Positions 1-7,444 of a stretch of DNA of 10,464 bases are shown piece by piece. The position numbers and the translations under genes are program-made. The DNA is from Oscillospiraceae bacterium (lineage in GTDB: Bacteria > Bacillota > Clostridia > Oscillospirales > Ruminococcaceae). Every line of letters starts with the position of its first letter. Position 1 is the stretch's first letter. The stretch lies in the NCBI GenBank assembly GCA_017410745.1, contig JAFPPJ010000154.1:1-10464 (forward strand), written 5' to 3'. Below the pieces are notes generated by a model. That model saw nothing but the letters and a program-made list of their open reading frames with translations. It had not been told where the DNA came from and made no database searches.

Positions 1-3000
1 GTATATTTATTATGCCTGCGGTCTGCGTTATCTTCCCGTCGTCGTCACGGACAACGAACTTCAGCGCAAGGGTCTTCATATCATCGGGTATATCGTCCGC
101 GCCCGCCATTTCATCGAAGGTCACGGGATACGCTTTTCCCTCATAGGACATATCGTTCACGCCGCCGAAGCCGTTCTCCACGAAGCGGTCGTCCCTGAGG
201 TCGTCCGCATCCCCTGCCACAGCGCCGTAGAAGTCATGGAAGCCTGCAAGGTCGGTGATGGCAAGGCAGTCATATACCGTATGTCCGCTGCCTGTGATGC
301 CGCCCACATAGTCCCTGCCGGAAAGCCTGCATTCAGCGGTGGATGATATCACTGACGACTTGCTCTCGCCTGCCACACCGCCCACATAGCTGCCCTCATC
401 GGAGGTGACGGTACATCTGCTGCGGCAGGATATGACAGCACCCGCTGCCATACTGCCCGTGATGCCGCCCGCATAGCTGCGCTTGCAGCGCACATCGCCG
501 AAATTGACGCAGTCACGCAGCACTGTCTTTGTCTTGTATACGAAGTCGGCGGAGCGCTCGCCTGATACCTTCAGATCATCCTCGGGGTCAAGGGCGTTCT
601 CCACCGCCATAGTCCCCGCTATGCCGCCTACGGACACATCGCCGCATATATATCCCGTATTCGTGCAGGATGCGGTCTTGCCGTCCGACCTGCCCACGCT
701 GTCCTCCTCGGACACATCCTCGGTATAGTCCTCTATGTCGCTGCCGCCTATATCCTCTGCCATATCTATGAGAGTACCGTAGACCTCGGACAGCTTGCTG
801 TTTATCTTCACAAGGTCGTCGGTGAGCACATCGGCGGAACCGCTGCCCGTACCCGCAAGGCTGTTGAATATATCGAGCATATCCGACGAGAGCGAACCTA
901 TCCTGTCGCGGGCATTGATGATATCGCTCCCCGCTCCCGTGAAGACAAGCTTTGCCTTGCCCGAGAGATACCCGTTTATATCCCGCAGCACTTCGAGCGC
1001 CTCGGTGATAAGAGCGCTGCCCTCACCGCCCAGGTCAAGGGCATCCTTGGCATACTCAGCAGCATCGAGCAGAGATGTCTCCGATGAATCGAGGAGATCC
1101 CACGCCTCGGACACCGTGCCGATGAATTCCTGCATCTTCACGCCCGAGCCGTCTGCATCCGCTCCCGCGAGTATAAGCTCATCCACCGATGCATAGATAT
1201 GCTGTGCGCTTTCCTCTATGTGCTGTCTGTCCTCGGAAAGCCTGCTCGTATCGGTATCGGGGGCAACGGCCTTGAGTTCGTCGGACAGTCTGACCGACGC
1301 ATCGTATATCCTTAGTGCGGCATCCTCGTCGATGAGCTCCGCCATGCTGTCGAGCAGGTCGGCAAAGCCGTCCGCAAAGCCGTCTATATCGGAGAAATGT
1401 GCAAATTCGGATATGAGCCCCGAAAACTCCTCCCTGATATCCACTTCGCCGCCGCTGCGCAGAGTTGCGGCAAGTGAATGGAGCCTGTCCCTGATATTGC
1501 GGATATGATTGGAGATATTGCCGGAGCTGTCACGCAGCTCTGCAAGCGCATTCGCTACATTCCTCACGCGCTCCCTGCCGATCTCGCCGCCTTCGACAAG
1601 TGCATCCACAAGATCGCCCGATGCCATTGATATCGCATCAAAGCGCTCCATGAGCTCGCTGAGCGCCGCCTCCGTTTCGGCCGCACGCTCCGCAAACCTT
1701 TCCGGATCGCCCATAGCGGCTTTGAGTTCCGCCAGCGACTCGGACACATGACCCATACTTTCCTTCAACGAGCCTATGCTGTCGGAAAGCTCATCGAGGC
1801 CGGGGCGCAGTATCGTCAGAGCCTTATCCGCATCCTCACCGCTGTCGCAAACTATCTTTGCGGCATCCGACAGCTTGCTCACAGCTTCACTGAGCTTGTC
1901 TGATGCCTGCGACAGCTTCTCGGTAAAGGGGCGTGTGCGGTCGATGATGTCGCTTATGCGTGCTGAAAGCTCATTGATGGTGGAGACATTCTCATTTATT
2001 ATCCCGTCGAGCAGGTCGGTATACTCATCCGCTGCACCGCGGAGCTCATCGAGCTTATCCGTAAGGCGCTGCGTCTGCTCGTTCATATCATCCGTGCTGC
2101 GGTCTGCATGAGCGATGGCTTCGTCTATCATGTCGGTGAGGTCGCCGAGCTCACCTCTGAGCTTCCTTGTCTTCGCCTCGGAGAAGAGCAGCGACGCAAA
2201 GGGCTCCTGCTGGCCTACTATGCCGCCTATATCCTTTCTGCCGTTGACATTGCCGCTGTTGGTGCAGGCGTTGATATAACCCGTCTGCCTGCCGCATATG
2301 CCGCCCACATTATAGCCCGTGTGCTTGTAACCTACATCTGCGGTATTATCACAGCCCGATATCATGCCGTCGGAAAATCCCGCAATGCCGCCTATATCAC
2401 TGACGGCGGCTATGGTCTCCGCCGACTGCACGGAGGATATCGAGAACTCCTCGGTGTTGAAGCTGTACACGTTCACATTGATATCAAGGGCATCGGTGTT
2501 TATGCCGCCCTGATTGGTGCAGTTGATTATATTGCCGCTGTTCCTGCCTGCGATGCCGCCCGAGAAATGCTCGGCGGTGATGCTGCCCGATGAAGTGCAG
2601 GCAGCTATAAGGCCTGTATCGGCATTCTCGCCTGCGATGCCGCCCGCCGTATTCTTGGCGTATATCTCGCCCTCGTAGGTGCAGCCTGTGATCGTGCCCC
2701 TGTTCACGCCTGCGATGCCGCCGCACTTGCCCGAATCATCGGTGAAGTGCATACTTCCGCCCACCACAAGGTCATGCACTCTGCCGCCCTGCTCCACGCA
2801 GCGGAAAAAGCCCGATGTCTGACGGCATGATGTTATCACTACGCCGCCTATCCTGTGGCCGTTGCCCCTGAATACTCCCGCAAAGACGGGCACGGGCTGA
2901 AAATCCGCTTCGGTGAGCATGATGTCGTTGTCGAGCACGAATGTCCTGCCGCGCGAATAGGAGTCTATGCGGCAGTTATCCGCAAATTCATGCAGCTCCT

Positions 3001-3118
3001 CGGCGGTGGAGATATGCACCTCGCTGTCGCCCGTGTCCGCATACACTGCCGAGGCAAGGGAGAATGCGCATACTGCTGCGGTGAATACCGCCTGTGCTCT
3101 GCGAAGGATACTATTCAT
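1..3118 (-). CDS. Secreted GLUG-repeat protein with large internal coiled coil (3' end outside window)
   Basis: The reading frame is open from an ATG at 3118 down to the window edge, giving at least 1,039 residues without a stop. Residues 1-27 form a signal peptide (basic MNSILRR start, hydrophobic core, SAVYA cleavage site), so the protein is exported. Residues about 36-120 match the lead-in usual for GLUG proteins (AEEL..FA, LDNDI, FRGNGHRIGG). GGIAG-type repeats follow at about 133, 159, 187, 243, 272 and 298, with a cysteine in most units. Residues about 307-805 are acidic, Leu/Ala-rich and heptad-like, predicted helical coiled coil. GLUG-like repeats return at 815-970 (GGIAG at 831). The gene overlaps the exporter gene by 8 nt and has its own AAGGGGG ribosome site, so the two are co-translated. 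The function is not known. I infer a cell-envelope partner of the exporter. The C-terminal anchor, if any, is outside the window. Confidence 0.85.
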   Translation of the reverse strand, partial: MNSILRRAQAVFTAAVCAFSLASAVYADTGDSEVHISTAEELHEFADNCRIDSYSRGRTFVLDNDIMLTEADFQPVPVFAGVFRGNGHRIGGVVITSCRQTSGFFRCVEQGGRVHDLVVGGSMHFTDDSGKCGGIAGVNRGTITGCTYEGEIYAKNTAGGIAGENADTGLIAACTSSGSITAEHFSGGIAGRNSGNIINCTNQGGINTDALDINVNVYSFNTEEFSISSVQSAETIAAVSDIGGIAGFSDGMISGCDNTADVGYKHTGYNVGGICGRQTGYINACTNSGNVNGRKDIGGIVGQQEPFASLLFSEAKTRKLRGELGDLTDMIDEAIAHADRSTDDMNEQTQRLTDKLDELRGAADEYTDLLDGIINENVSTINELSARISDIIDRTRPFTEKLSQASDKLSEAVSKLSDAAKIVCDSGEDADKALTILRPGLDELSDSIGSLKESMGHVSESLAELKAAMGDPERFAERAAETEAALSELMERFDAISMASGDLVDALVEGGEIGRERVRNVANALAELRDSSGNISNHIRNIRDRLHSLAATLRSGGEVDIREEFSGLISEFAHFSDIDGFADGFADLLDSMAELIDEDAALRIYDASVRLSDELKAVAPDTDTSRLSEDRQHIEESAQHIYASVDELILAGADADGSGVKMQEFIGTVSEAWDLLDSSETSLLDAAEYAKDALDLGGEGSALITEALEVLRDINGYLSGKAKLVFTGAGSDIINARDRIGSLSSDMLDIFNSLAGTGSGSADVLTDDLVKINSKLSEVYGTLIDMAEDIGGSDIEDYTEDVSEEDSVGRSDGKTASCTNTGYICGDVSVGGIAGTMAVENALDPEDDLKVSGERSADFVYKTKTVLRDCVNFGDVRCKRSYAGGITGSMAAGAVISCRSRCTVTSDEGSYVGGVAGESKSSVISSTAECRLSGRDYVGGITGSGHTVYDCLAITDLAGFHDFYGAVAGDADDLRDDRFVENGFGGVNDMSYEGKAYPVTFDEMAGADDIPDDMKTLALKFVVRDDDGKITQTAGIINI

Positions 3119-5570
3119 CATCACTGCCCCCTTCCGCATTTTCCGTATCTGCATTGCCCCTGTCGATGCGGACATCCACATCGCCCGATATGATGCCGTT
3201 TACTATGCCGTCTATCCTGCCGTTGACATATCCGTGCACCATGCCCGTGACCGCAAGCCTGCCGCTGGTGACCACCGTGCGCTCCCTGCGCTTCATAGTG
3301 AAGGAGGTCTTGTCGATAAGTGCCGCACCTATGAGCATGATCTGGGGAAGCACGCCCATTACGAGGAATATGGATATCACCGTACCTCTGCCGAGGCACA
3401 CGCCTATCGCGGATATCGTGCCGTCCGTGGAAAGCTGGCCTATCAGCGCTCCGGCTGAGGCAAGTATCGCGCCCGATGTGATTATCGTGGGGAAGCTCTG
3501 GTCAAGGGCATCTATGACCGCCTGCTTCAGTGACGGCGAATGCTCCTTTAGCTCCATGAAGCGTCCGGATATGACTATCGCATAGTCGATATTTGCACCC
3601 ATCTGTATGGAGCTTACGATGAGGTAGCCCAGGAAGAACAGCTTGGTGCCCATAAAGTACGGGAACGAGAAGTTTATCCATATAGCGCCCTGTATCACGG
3701 CTATCAGCAGTACGGGAAGCCCTGCGGACTTGAACGTGAAGAGCAGTACTACTATTACAAAGAGTGCTGTAACGATACTCAGCAGCACATTATCCCTTGC
3801 GAAGGAGGCGGACAGATCCCTGTCGGATGTGGAGTTGCCCACGCAGTATATCTCGTCTGCGGGGTAGTACCTCTCGGCCTCTTTGTGTATGGTGTCAAGG
3901 AATGCAAAGGTCTCTTCGCCCTCCTCGGGAAGATCAAGGTGCAGGAGTATGCGGGTGTAGTTGTCGCTCTTTAGCTGTACCGTGGCACGGTCGAGGGTAT
4001 TTTTAAGGTCGTGCAGCTGCACATCCATATCGTGGTCGAGCTGCACATATCCCTTGTCCGCTTCTTCGACCGCAAAGAGGAACATATCGAGCAGAGGCAC
4101 ACGGTAGTTGGTCACGCCGTTGATTATCTCGCCGTAGTTCTCGTCGCTGACCGCATATGCCGCATAAAGGAGCCTTGCGGTATCATAGTCTATGCCGGCT
4201 ATCTCGGAGAACTGTCTGGGCGTGAGCCTTTCGGTAAGGGTGCAGGCATCCTTTATACGCTGATTTGAAAGTCCCGTGACGCTCTCTATCTCCTTATGGA
4301 GCTCAAGATGTGCGATGAGCTTTGCCTCGGATTCATAGTCGCCCGAGGGTATCACAAGGGCAAGGAGATTTGTCTTGCCGAAGGTGTCGCGTATCTTGTT
4401 GTCTGCTATCTGCGCTTCATTCAGCCTGGGTGTGGGCAGGTCGGATGTGCCGAAGGCATAGGGGCATTTGCCCGAATATATAAAGCCGAACACCACGAGC
4501 ACCGCAAATATCGGCGGCACTATAAAGCGGGTGGTATATGCGAGCCTGCCGACGGCAGATATCTTGGGGACGAAGTTCTTGTGATGGGTCTTGTCGATGA
4601 GCGGAGCGAATACCATGATAAGTCCGGGCATCAGCGTGAACACCGATACAAGGCTGAGGAATATCGCCTTGATAAGCACCGCTGCAAGGTCTGCGCCTAT
4701 ACGAAACTGCATGAAGGCAAGGGCTGCAAGACCCGATATCGTGGTAAGGCTCGATGCGCATATCTCGGGTATCGCCTTGCTCAGTGCGGTGATGCACGCC
4801 TCTCTCGGGGCAAGGCTCTCATGCTCCTCGGTATATCTATGTATGAGTATGATCGCGTAGTCTATCGCAAGAGCAAGCTGCAGGACGATGGTCACGGAGT
4901 CGGATATGAAGGATATGGTGCCGCACAGGAAATTCGTGCCCATATTCAGCAGTGCTCCCATGACAAAGGTTATGAGCAGTACCGGCACCTCCGCAAAGGT
5001 CTTTGAGGTAAATACAAGCACCGCTACTATAATAACAGCGGCGACCATAGTAACAGTATTCATTTCCTCATCGAGCTTGGCGCCTGCGTCATTGCCCACA
5101 TCGCCCGATATATATGTGTCATATGCGGCAAGCTGCTCCTTTATCTCATCCATTGCCGAAACGGATGCAGGATCGTCGGCAGTGCCGGTGAAGGTGACCG
5201 AGAAGAGCGCGCTCGATGATGCATAGTGATCTCTGGTATCGTCAAAGGCGACCTCCTCCACTCCGTCTATATCCTCTATTATGCCGCACAGACGCTGTGC
5301 CTCCTCAAAGGTGATATTAGACACCATGACGGAGGATGTGCCGAAGGTGACGAACTCACTGTCCATGAGGTCGATGCCCTTCCTTGTCTCGGTGGTCTCG
5401 GGGAGATAGCGGGTGATATCATTCTCCACATTCACCCAGTTCCTCGAGAATACGCAGAACACAGCCGCAAATATAAAAATGAGGAAGAAAAGACTGCGTT
5501 TGTCTACAATGAAAGAAGCCACCTTATACATAAAGGTGGAATCTTCCTTTTCCTTATCCGCAGAAGCCAT
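3111..5570 (-). CDS. RND/MMPL-family exporter, 12 transmembrane segments
   Basis: This 819-residue membrane protein has the duplicated layout of the MMPL/RND superfamily. TM1 is at about 26-46, then an extracytoplasmic loop (47-170), TM2-TM6 (172-325), TM7 (347-366), a second large loop (367-590) and TM8-TM12 (592-752). The two TM4/TM10 helices each carry an Asp-Tyr pair (D237-Y238 and D662-Y663), the position of the proton-relay pairs of mycobacterial MmpL3, which points to proton-driven transport. The start is fixed by AAAGGAG 7 nt upstream of the ATG. Length and both halves look complete. The polar tail (755-819) has a run of Gly every four residues. The substrate cannot be read from sequence; lipids, peptides or cell-surface components are all possible. 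The next gene, overlapping by 8 nt, encodes a secreted GLUG/coiled-coil protein that may be its extracytoplasmic partner. Confidence 0.9.
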   Translation of the reverse strand: MASADKEKEDSTFMYKVASFIVDKRSLFFLIFIFAAVFCVFSRNWVNVENDITRYLPETTETRKGIDLMDSEFVTFGTSSVMVSNITFEEAQRLCGIIEDIDGVEEVAFDDTRDHYASSSALFSVTFTGTADDPASVSAMDEIKEQLAAYDTYISGDVGNDAGAKLDEEMNTVTMVAAVIIVAVLVFTSKTFAEVPVLLITFVMGALLNMGTNFLCGTISFISDSVTIVLQLALAIDYAIILIHRYTEEHESLAPREACITALSKAIPEICASSLTTISGLAALAFMQFRIGADLAAVLIKAIFLSLVSVFTLMPGLIMVFAPLIDKTHHKNFVPKISAVGRLAYTTRFIVPPIFAVLVVFGFIYSGKCPYAFGTSDLPTPRLNEAQIADNKIRDTFGKTNLLALVIPSGDYESEAKLIAHLELHKEIESVTGLSNQRIKDACTLTERLTPRQFSEIAGIDYDTARLLYAAYAVSDENYGEIINGVTNYRVPLLDMFLFAVEEADKGYVQLDHDMDVQLHDLKNTLDRATVQLKSDNYTRILLHLDLPEEGEETFAFLDTIHKEAERYYPADEIYCVGNSTSDRDLSASFARDNVLLSIVTALFVIVVLLFTFKSAGLPVLLIAVIQGAIWINFSFPYFMGTKLFFLGYLIVSSIQMGANIDYAIVISGRFMELKEHSPSLKQAVIDALDQSFPTIITSGAILASAGALIGQLSTDGTISAIGVCLGRGTVISIFLVMGVLPQIMLIGAALIDKTSFTMKRRERTVVTSGRLAVTGMVHGYVNGRIDGIVNGIISGDVDVRIDRGNADTENAEGGSDDE
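3127..3133 (-). promoter_or_regulatory. Ribosome binding site inside the exporter's last codons
   Basis: On the minus strand AAGGGGG lies 8 nt before the ATG at 3118. It is inside the 3' end of the upstream exporter gene, whose TAG stop is at 3111-3113. It supports this start for the GLUG protein and suggests translational coupling. Confidence 0.6.
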
Positions 5571-5577
5571 GCTGCCG

Positions 5578-5586
5578 CTCCTTTCT
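5578..5586 (-). promoter_or_regulatory. Ribosome binding site of the exporter gene
   Basis: On the minus strand AGAAAGGAG ends 7 nt before the ATG at 5570. It is a strong Shine-Dalgarno match and decides the start. Confidence 0.8.
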
Positions 5587-5620
5587 ATAGCCTGTATACA
5601 TCTGTATATTCCATAAGTAG

Positions 5621-5649
5621 AGTATATATCTTTGACTATGTTATATCAA
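5621..5649 (-). promoter_or_regulatory. Sigma-A-type promoter of the exporter/GLUG operon
   Basis: Read on the minus strand, TTGATA (5649-5644) is followed after exactly 17 nt by TATACT (5626-5621), each one mismatch from consensus. Transcription would start near 5614, giving a leader of about 44 nt before the exporter ATG. The surrounding DNA is AT-rich, unlike the GC-richer genes. Confidence 0.7.
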
Positions 5650-5805
5650 GGTTTCATATGTAAATTAAAACAGCAGTAAAATTTACAAAAGTGAGAAAAC
5701 AGGTATACATTAAATAATTATCAAAGTTTGATGTGTGATTTCATATGTTTTTTCAGCGTCGGGGGAAATATATTTGTATAATATGGATAATTTTGTAAAA
5801 ATCGC
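5650..5805. other. AT-rich divergent intergenic DNA with a small palindrome
   Basis: This stretch separates the minus-strand operon promoter from the rpmB promoter and has no credible gene. It contains the perfect palindrome ATCAAAGTTTGAT (5720-5732), two copies of TTTCATATGT (5652-5661 and 5740-5749) and an isolated TATAAT (5777-5782) with no good -35 at the right distance. The palindrome could be an operator, but its 13-bp size in AT-rich DNA makes chance a real alternative. Confidence 0.4.
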
Positions 5806-5834
5806 TTGCATTTTAATTCGAGTTATGATAGAAT
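5806..5834 (+). promoter_or_regulatory. Promoter of rpmB
   Basis: TTGCAT (5806-5811) and TAGAAT (5829-5834) are spaced by 17 nt. Transcription would begin near 5841, leaving a leader of about 75 nt before the rpmB start. The AT-rich sequence immediately upstream could act as an UP element. Confidence 0.65.
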
Positions 5835-5855
5835 TGATATGTTGCAGACTTGTCT

Positions 5856-5888
5856 GATACAGACTACTGCGGTATCCCATGAGGATAC
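5856..5888 (+). promoter_or_regulatory. rpmB leader with competing stem-loops
   Basis: GTATCC (5872-5877) pairs perfectly with GGATAC (5883-5888) around a CATGA loop. The same GTATC can instead pair with GATAC at 5856-5860. The two hairpins exclude each other and end 12 nt before the ribosome site. The pairing is seen in sequence; a role in regulating L28 synthesis is inference. Confidence 0.35.
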
Positions 5889-5900
5889 GAACGCTTTCAT

Positions 5901-5907
5901 AAGGAGG
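5901..5907 (+). promoter_or_regulatory. Ribosome binding site of rpmB
   Basis: AAGGAGG, a full anti-16S match, lies 9 nt before the ATG at 5917. It selects this start over an in-frame ATG further upstream at 5806. Confidence 0.85.
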
Positions 5908-5916
5908 TGCAGCCCA

Positions 5917-6105
5917 ATGGCAAAATGCGACATCTGCGGTAAGGGCGTTACTTTCGGTATCAAGGTTTCTCACTCTCATCATCGTTCCAACAGAGCGTGG
6001 AAGCCCAATGTTAAGCGTGTAAAAGCTATCGTTGACGGCACTCCGGCGCATATCCACGTATGCACAAGATGCCTTCGTTCCGGTAAGGTGACACGTGCCA
6101 ACTGA
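5917..6105 (+). CDS. rpmB: 50S ribosomal protein L28 (bL28)
   Basis: The gene encodes a complete 62-residue L28, a protein of the large ribosomal subunit. The sequence begins MAKCDICGKG and contains the family's SHSHHRSNRAWKPN stretch (residues 18-31) and a C-terminal CTRCLRSGKV. Cysteines 4, 7, 49 and 52 form two CxxC pairs, so this is the zinc-ribbon (C+) form; many bacteria carry a cysteine-free paralogue used when zinc is scarce, which is not seen here. Length is normal for Clostridia. It has its own promoter, a full Shine-Dalgarno and a strong downstream terminator, so it is a single-gene unit divergent from the exporter operon. Confidence 0.97.
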   Translation: MAKCDICGKGVTFGIKVSHSHHRSNRAWKPNVKRVKAIVDGTPAHIHVCTRCLRSGKVTRAN

Positions 6106-6115
6106 GTCCGTTTCA

Positions 6116-6146
6116 CATATCGTGCTTGATCGGCACGAATGATATG
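6116..6146 (+). other. Imperfect stem-loop after rpmB
   Basis: CATAT-CGTGC (6116-6125) can pair with GCACG (6133-6137) and ATATG (6142-6146) with a 4-nt bulge. No T-run follows, so it is not itself a terminator. It may stabilise the rpmB transcript 3' end. Confidence 0.35.
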
Positions 6147-6189
6147 AGATCCGGATCTTAAATAACCGAATTGTACGTACAATAAGCTT

Positions 6190-6221
6190 CCCATCCCTGA
6201 CGGGGTGGGTTGTTTATTTTT
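6190..6221 (+). terminator. Rho-independent terminator of rpmB
   Basis: CCCATCCC (6190-6197) pairs with GGGGTGGG (6202-6209) around TGAC, with one T-G wobble, and is followed by a T-rich tract to 6221. Outer arms GTACAA (6177-6182) and TTGTAC (6220-6225) could extend the structure. TTGTACGTACAA (6171-6182) just upstream is also palindromic. Confidence 0.85.
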
Positions 6222-6269
6222 GTACAATTTTCGGGCCGAATTTTCGACGGGCAAAATTATATTTTTTTA

Positions 6270-6298
6270 TTGACAAAGGTACAAACATCTGCTATACT
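6270..6298 (+). promoter_or_regulatory. Near-consensus promoter of the GH130 gene
   Basis: A perfect TTGACA (6270-6275) and TATACT (6293-6298) are separated by 17 nt, with an A/T-rich stretch at 6254-6269 that could act as an UP element. The start point would be near 6305. The leader carries a small hairpin, GCCGG (6319-6323) with CCGGC (6330-6334). I see no clear CcpA cre site. Confidence 0.85.
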
Positions 6299-6361
6299 AC
6301 ACTCATATAGTGATTTTAGCCGGAACATGCCGGCAATTTATGTGCGAAAGGCGGACTTTCT

Positions 6362-7387
6362 ATGAAAACACAGATCGTAAACGGTGTTTCCATGCCCAAC
6401 ATTCCCTGGATGGACAAGCCCGAGGGCTGCAAGGATGTAGTATGGCGCTACAACGCAAACCCCATCATCAAGAGAGACCATATCATGGTCAAGAAGGCTA
6501 ACGGATACAGAGAGCCTTCAAACTCCATCTTCAATTCCTCCGTAGTTCCCTTTGAGGTCGGCGACTACAAATTTGCCGGCGTATTCAGAGTGGATGACAG
6601 AGAGCGCAACATGGAGCTTCATGCCGGCTTCTCCAAGGACGGCTTCAACTGGGATATAAATGAAGAGCGCATCCATTTTGAGTGCGACATCCCCGAGGTA
6701 GCAGAGTGGCAGTACGGCTACGACCCGAGAGTATGCAAGTTCGAGGACAGATACCTTGTGACCTGGTGCAACGCATACGGCTGGAAGCCCACCATCGGTC
6801 TTGCATACACCTTCGACTTCAAGACATTCACTCAGCTTGAGAATGCATATCTCCCCTTCAACCGCAACGGCGTTATGTTCCCCCGCAAGATAAACGGCAA
6901 GTACATGATGATGAGCCGTCCCTCCGACAGCGGACACACTCCCTTCGGCGATATGTTCATCAGCCAGTCTCCCGACCTCACCTACTGGGGCGAGCACAGA
7001 CACGTAATGGGTCCTTCCAAGGGCTGGGAGTCCACCAAGATGGGCGCAGGCCCCATCCCCATAGAGACCGACAGAGGATGGCTCATCTTCTATCACGGCG
7101 TTCTCACCTCCTGCAACGGCTATGTATACTCCTTCTCGGCTGCACTGCTTGACAAGGATGAGCCCTGGAAGGTGCTCAAGAGAGGCGCTTCCTATCTGCT
7201 CAGCCCTCAGGAATACTATGAGCTGGTAGGCGATACCGATGCAGTTACATTCCCCTGCGCAAACCTCGTTGATGCGGACACCGGCAGAATATGCATCTAC
7301 TACGGCTGCGCCGATACCTGCACATCTCTCGCATTCACAACAGTTGATGCGGTGATGGATTTCCTCGACAACAATTCACAGGTCTGA
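6362..7387 (+). CDS. Glycoside hydrolase family 130 mannoside phosphorylase
   Basis: This 341-residue protein is a GH130 five-bladed propeller enzyme. Family members reversibly phosphorolyse beta-mannosides, giving alpha-mannose 1-phosphate. Visible family signatures are NANPII (31-36), FNSSVV and GVFRVDDRE (57-81), YGYDPR (118-123) whose D121 fits the catalytic acid, FPRK (173-176), SRP (185-187), STKMGAGPIPI with K226, and YHGV with H245. Basic residues and the His in these motifs favour a phosphate-using enzyme over the hydrolase branch. There is no signal peptide, so it acts in the cytosol on imported manno-oligosaccharides. Length suits the shorter GH130_2-like members such as R. albus RaMP2, but substrate (manno-oligosaccharide, mannosyl-glucose or mannosyl-GlcNAc) cannot be settled by eye. 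A GAAAGG ribosome site lies 10 nt before the ATG. No transporter or mannanase is adjacent. Confidence 0.92.
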   Translation: MKTQIVNGVSMPNIPWMDKPEGCKDVVWRYNANPIIKRDHIMVKKANGYREPSNSIFNSSVVPFEVGDYKFAGVFRVDDRERNMELHAGFSKDGFNWDINEERIHFECDIPEVAEWQYGYDPRVCKFEDRYLVTWCNAYGWKPTIGLAYTFDFKTFTQLENAYLPFNRNGVMFPRKINGKYMMMSRPSDSGHTPFGDMFISQSPDLTYWGEHRHVMGPSKGWESTKMGAGPIPIETDRGWLIFYHGVLTSCNGYVYSFSAALLDKDEPWKVLKRGASYLLSPQEYYELVGDTDAVTFPCANLVDADTGRICIYYGCADTCTSLAFTTVDAVMDFLDNNSQV

Positions 7388-7398
7388 TAAGACACACA

Positions 7399-7430
7399 GC
7401 TGCCGATACATAAGTATCGGCAGCCTTTTT
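7399..7430 (+). terminator. Terminator between GH130 and TSCPD genes
   Basis: A perfect 11-bp stem, GCTGCCGATAC (7399-7409) and GTATCGGCAGC (7414-7424), with an ATAA loop, is followed by CTTTTT. It lies only 14 nt before the next start codon, leaving no room for a promoter between them. Confidence 0.88.
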
Positions 7431-7444
7431 GAAAGGCGGACATT

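Noticed and set aside
2108..2593. 161-codon open frame on the plus strand
   Set aside because: It lies antisense to the GLUG protein, has low-complexity Ala/Tyr-rich content, and no ribosome site. It arises from the codon bias of the real minus-strand gene.
1..3118. Repeated GCCGCC/GGCATAG-like motifs as a possible DNA repeat array or CRISPR
   Set aside because: The recurring motif encodes the GGIAG protein repeats and varies at the DNA level. There are no uniform spacers.
4296..5006. 236-codon open frame on the plus strand
   Set aside because: It is antisense to the TM region of the exporter, whose frame is complete and shows family motifs. The predicted product has no recognisable domain.
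5777..5782. TATAAT as a second rpmB promoter
   Set aside because: No reasonable -35 hexamer lies 16-18 nt upstream and the extended -10 TG is not in place. The 5806-5834 pair fits better.
5710..6057. 115-codon open frame on the minus strand across rpmB
   Set aside because: It runs antisense through rpmB into AT-rich spacer DNA and has no ribosome site.
6518..7096. 192-codon open frame on the minus strand
   Set aside because: It is antisense to the GH130 gene, which has a promoter, ribosome site and catalytic motifs. The antisense product has no domain.
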